DNA of 9,008 nucleotides, taken from contig DAOWMJ010000074.1 in assembly GCA_030643145.1 (NCBI GenBank), forward strand, positions 1 to 9,008. Direction: 5' to 3'. Position numbers and translations under genes: made by a program. The notes beneath the pieces were generated by a model. The model searched no databases. It was not told the DNA's origin and saw only the letters and a program-made list of their open reading frames with translations. Position 1 is the first letter of the stretch. The number at the start of each line of letters is the position of its first letter. Shown here piece after piece: positions 6,890 through 9,008 of the stretch. Origin of the DNA: Candidatus Latescibacterota bacterium. Lineage in GTDB: Bacteria; Krumholzibacteriota; Krumholzibacteriia; Krumholzibacteriales; WJIX01.

Positions 6890-8011
6890 TCAGTCCAATA
6901 AAGCCTTTAATAATATAAAAATGCCCTGTTTTTCATTCTCGGTTAATCTGACATTCTTTTTGGCTTTTTCATAATCGTTATTAATCAAAACCGCCTCTTC
7001 AAAAGCCTCTCCGGCTCTATCCATAAACATTTTGCATTTCGCCGTATAAAGCACTCCCAGGGAGTTGTGGGCGTCCGCGAAGTTTGGATTTTGATCAACT
7101 ATCTTCTGCATAGTGTCCAAATATTTATCAATCTCGTCTTCATCAAGATTATCATCACCCTGGAGTATCATTAAATATAGTTCACTAATCATTTTATCTA
7201 TATAGAGCCGCTCTGAAGATTCTTCAACAAGATCGAGTATCTTCAACACTTCATCATACCTTTCACTGCTGAAAAGTTCTTTGACCTCGTTTATTGTATC
7301 CCCAGTTAAAGAAGGATTCAGCGTTGCAGCTTTATCTAGATACACGTCAAAATCATTTTTCAGTTCACGCGACAACTCATAATCCTGTTTTATTATTGAA
7401 TTCAATATGTAAGTCCGGGCAATATTCAAATATGGCGCCCCATAATAGTAATTTAGTTCAATCGCCTGCTTAAAACTATCAACCGCAAGCCTGCACTCTT
7501 TTCGCATATAGTATATCTTTCCTGCAAGATTATGAAGATCAGGATAATCGTTCCTAATCTTTAGACCCTTTACAACAGCTTTTAACGCTTTTGAATATTC
7601 TTCAATTTTATACAACGATTCGCCTACTATTTTATACGGTTCTGCACCCTTTTCGCCCTTGTTGATTGCTGTCTCAGCCTCATAAACAGCTTCATGATAA
7701 AGTTTCCTGAGAATTAAGGCCTTCGCGAGCTTAAGATGAAACGAAGGTTTGGTGGAAGAACTGATTTGTTCCTTAACATCAAGCAGAAGAAGAAATTTGT
7801 CTCTGTTGCGATTATGGATAGTCTTTGTCAGCTCAACAGCCTCATCCTTTGATTTCTTTTCTTTCAACCGATAAGTATCTGAATCAAAACATCCACCCCT
7901 TTTAAAGAAAGTGGTTACAACAGAATTATCCCGGGGCAGGAAAGTAGTCTGCAGAAAATATTTTTCCCCTCCCCTATTTATTTCTTCTCTCAATTCAAAA
8001 TTATCAGTCAA
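6890..8011 (-). CDS. Cytoplasmic TPR-repeat protein
   Basis: About 373 residues from a TTG at 8011; an upstream TTG at 8026 would give 378. The 8011 start is preferred because GGAGG lies exactly 8 bases before it. There is no signal peptide or membrane segment. In the 378 numbering, residues 1-90 form an unrecognised N-terminal region (REEINRGGEKYFLQTTF, then a Lys/Glu-rich stretch). Helix-turn-helix TPR units follow at about 95-125 (LAKALILRKLYHEAVYEAET), 129-161, 163-195 (LHNLAGKIYYMRKECRLAVD) and 196-240, then a less regular helical part and a final TPR at about 316-350 (ADAHNSLGVLYTAK). TPR proteins act as protein-binding scaffolds. Lying between a ParA ATPase and two STAS genes, it may link them. 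No enzyme motif is seen. Confidence 0.85.
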   Translation of the reverse strand: MTDNFELREEINRGGEKYFLQTTFLPRDNSVVTTFFKRGGCFDSDTYRLKEKKSKDEAVELTKTIHNRNRDKFLLLLDVKEQISSSTKPSFHLKLAKALILRKLYHEAVYEAETAINKGEKGAEPYKIVGESLYKIEEYSKALKAVVKGLKIRNDYPDLHNLAGKIYYMRKECRLAVDSFKQAIELNYYYGAPYLNIARTYILNSIIKQDYELSRELKNDFDVYLDKAATLNPSLTGDTINEVKELFSSERYDEVLKILDLVEESSERLYIDKMISELYLMILQGDDNLDEDEIDKYLDTMQKIVDQNPNFADAHNSLGVLYTAKCKMFMDRAGEAFEEAVLINNDYEKAKKNVRLTENEKQGIFILLKALLD

Positions 8012-8019
8012 TCTTTCCC

Positions 8020-8024
8020 CCTCC
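8020..8024 (-). promoter_or_regulatory. Ribosome binding site pointing to a TTG start for the TPR gene
   Basis: The minus strand reads GGAGGGGGAAAGATTG, a strong site with an 8-base spacer to the TTG at 8011. It lies inside the longer reading frame, so the five codons upstream are probably untranslated. No ATG or GTG start near here has comparable support. Confidence 0.65.
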
Positions 8025-8078
8025 AACCTTCAAACCAGGTATATTCAGGATACTCCAATATATTAGGTTGTCAAAGCT

Positions 8079-8819
8079 TCATTTAAACCAATCAAATATT
8101 TCTTCCGTCAGACGGTAATAATCATAGGCTCCACGCGAAAGGGGTGCATGTTCATATATGGTTTTATTTGAACCAGGGGCTTCCCTGAGAGCGGTATTAA
8201 CTCTAATCACAGTCCTGAACACATTCTCGGAATATTTTTCTCTAATCTTTTCAAGAATAAGTTTCGATATATTCGTCCGTGAATCAAAAAAAGTTGGGAG
8301 AATCCTGAAATTAATCGACTTTTTTGATGTAAGTTGTTTTACTTTATCTATCATTTCAACCGTCTGGCTTACTCCAACTTTAGAGAGATAATCGAGTGAA
8401 ACAGGAATAATAATTTCATCAGAGAATGTGAGAACATTGATATTTATTAAACTAAGCGAGGGAGGGCAATCGCATATCACATAATCAGATCCCTTAAGAT
8501 TGGAAAGAGCCATTGACATCCTTTGCTCCCGATCCCGATCCTTTCCAAGAAGAAGCTCAACCTCCAGAAGATCGGTTCCACCCGAATCTATTAGAAAGAG
8601 ATTGTCTCTTACAAGCATAATATCGACATCCCCTGTCCTGAGCAAGCCGGAAAGCCCCCTTTTCCCTTCATTTCCAAAAGTAATTGAAGTGTTCCTCTGC
8701 GGATCACAATCTATCAACAAAACTTTTTTGCCACTCAGCGCGAGTCCATGGGCAAGATTAACAGCAGTAGTCGTTTTGCCCGTACCACCTTTCATTGTCA
8801 TTATCGCGCATTTTTTCAT
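8079..8819 (-). CDS. ParA/Soj-family ATPase (orphan, no ParB nearby)
   Basis: 246 residues, the usual length for a Soj-like ParA without an N-terminal HTH. It has a deviant Walker A, KGGTGKTTT, with the signature lysine K10 and P-loop K15; Walker A' LLIDCDPQ (D37, D39); and Walker B VICDCPPSL (D117). The C-terminal half follows Soj closely: FRTVIRVNTALREAPGSNKT, then a conserved SRGAYDYYRL stretch. These proteins dimerise on ATP, bind DNA non-specifically and form dynamic gradients that position chromosomes, plasmids or protein clusters. The ATG is preceded by AAAGGA at 8 bases and overlaps the stop of the upstream gene (TGATG). No ParB or parS-like gene is visible in the window, and the next gene is a TPR protein. 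It is therefore more likely an orphan that positions a protein complex than a chromosome-segregation pair. The family call is very secure, the cargo is inference. Confidence 0.95.
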   Translation of the reverse strand: MKKCAIMTMKGGTGKTTTAVNLAHGLALSGKKVLLIDCDPQRNTSITFGNEGKRGLSGLLRTGDVDIMLVRDNLFLIDSGGTDLLEVELLLGKDRDREQRMSMALSNLKGSDYVICDCPPSLSLININVLTFSDEIIIPVSLDYLSKVGVSQTVEMIDKVKQLTSKKSINFRILPTFFDSRTNISKLILEKIREKYSENVFRTVIRVNTALREAPGSNKTIYEHAPLSRGAYDYYRLTEEIFDWFK

Positions 8820-9008
8820 CAGTCTGTTCCTTTAGCACTTTTTTTGTTCCTTTTAAAGAGCTTTTTGCCATATGCGCTCCACCCGACATTTTTGATTATT
8901 CCGTCTTTCTCTTCCCTCTTGTCTACCCTTTTCTTTTCAATATCCAGATCGGAGCCAAAGGAAGTTTCATGATTTCGCAACAATTCTTTTGAACAATCGT
9001 TGTCATCC
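8819..9008 (-). CDS. C-terminal tail of an unknown charged protein (partial)
   Basis: A reading frame is open from the window edge to a TGA at 8819-8821, giving 62 residues. The TGA shares one base with the ParA start (TGATG), a typical coupled-operon junction, and this is the main reason to call it a gene. The tail is highly charged and probably disordered: an acidic start, a Lys/Arg/Glu-rich middle (LDIEKKRVDKREEKDG) and a basic end (GKKLFKRNKKSAKGTD). No domain can be named from this fragment. Basic tails of this kind can interact with ParA proteins or DNA, but that is speculation. Confidence 0.6.
   Translation of the reverse strand, partial: DDNDCSKELLRNHETSFGSDLDIEKKRVDKREEKDGIIKNVGWSAYGKKLFKRNKKSAKGTD

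Overview
The window reads as chromosomal DNA from a Gram-negative bacterium with an outer membrane, moderately AT-rich by eye. Every gene I can support lies on the minus strand, so transcription runs from high to low coordinates. Two features point to a lineage of the FCB superphylum (the Latescibacterota / Zixibacteria / Krumholzibacteriota / Cloacimonadota type of candidate phyla). One is a secreted lamin-tail protein ending in a FlgD/T9SS-like C-terminal domain with an NPFSP motif. The other is a helix-hairpin-helix protein fused to an envelope-type beta-rich region. Several clear Shine-Dalgarno sites (GGAGG-type) argue against Bacteroidota proper, where such sites are usually missing. The exact phylum cannot be named from this sequence alone.

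Right part (about 6048-9008): a tight cytoplasmic operon. It starts with the C-terminal tail of an unknown, highly charged protein (cut by the window edge). This overlaps by one base (TGATG) an orphan ParA/Soj-type ATPase. Next come a soluble TPR protein (probable TTG start) and two tandem single-domain STAS proteins of the anti-sigma-factor-antagonist type, duplicates about 47% identical over 100 gapless positions. No ParB, kinase, phosphatase or sigma factor gene is visible. The set looks like a spatial-positioning ATPase combined with a scaffold and a switchable pair of STAS proteins; that reading is inference.

Middle (3696-5930): a candidate sigma70-type promoter precedes a GTG-started inner-membrane protein. 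It has two N-terminal membrane segments, a von Willebrand A domain with a complete-looking MIDAS, a glutamine-amidotransferase-like domain, an Ig-like region and a C-terminal membrane segment. A 242-base AT-rich gap follows.

Left part (1-3444): a translationally coupled envelope cassette. A secreted protein with two lamin-tail domains overlaps by 46 bases a small putative outer-membrane protein. That gene overlaps by 4 bases (ATGA) the start of the helix-hairpin-helix protein, which runs off the left edge. The coupling suggests that the three products work together at the cell surface. No RNA gene, mobile element, CRISPR array or convincing intrinsic terminator was seen.
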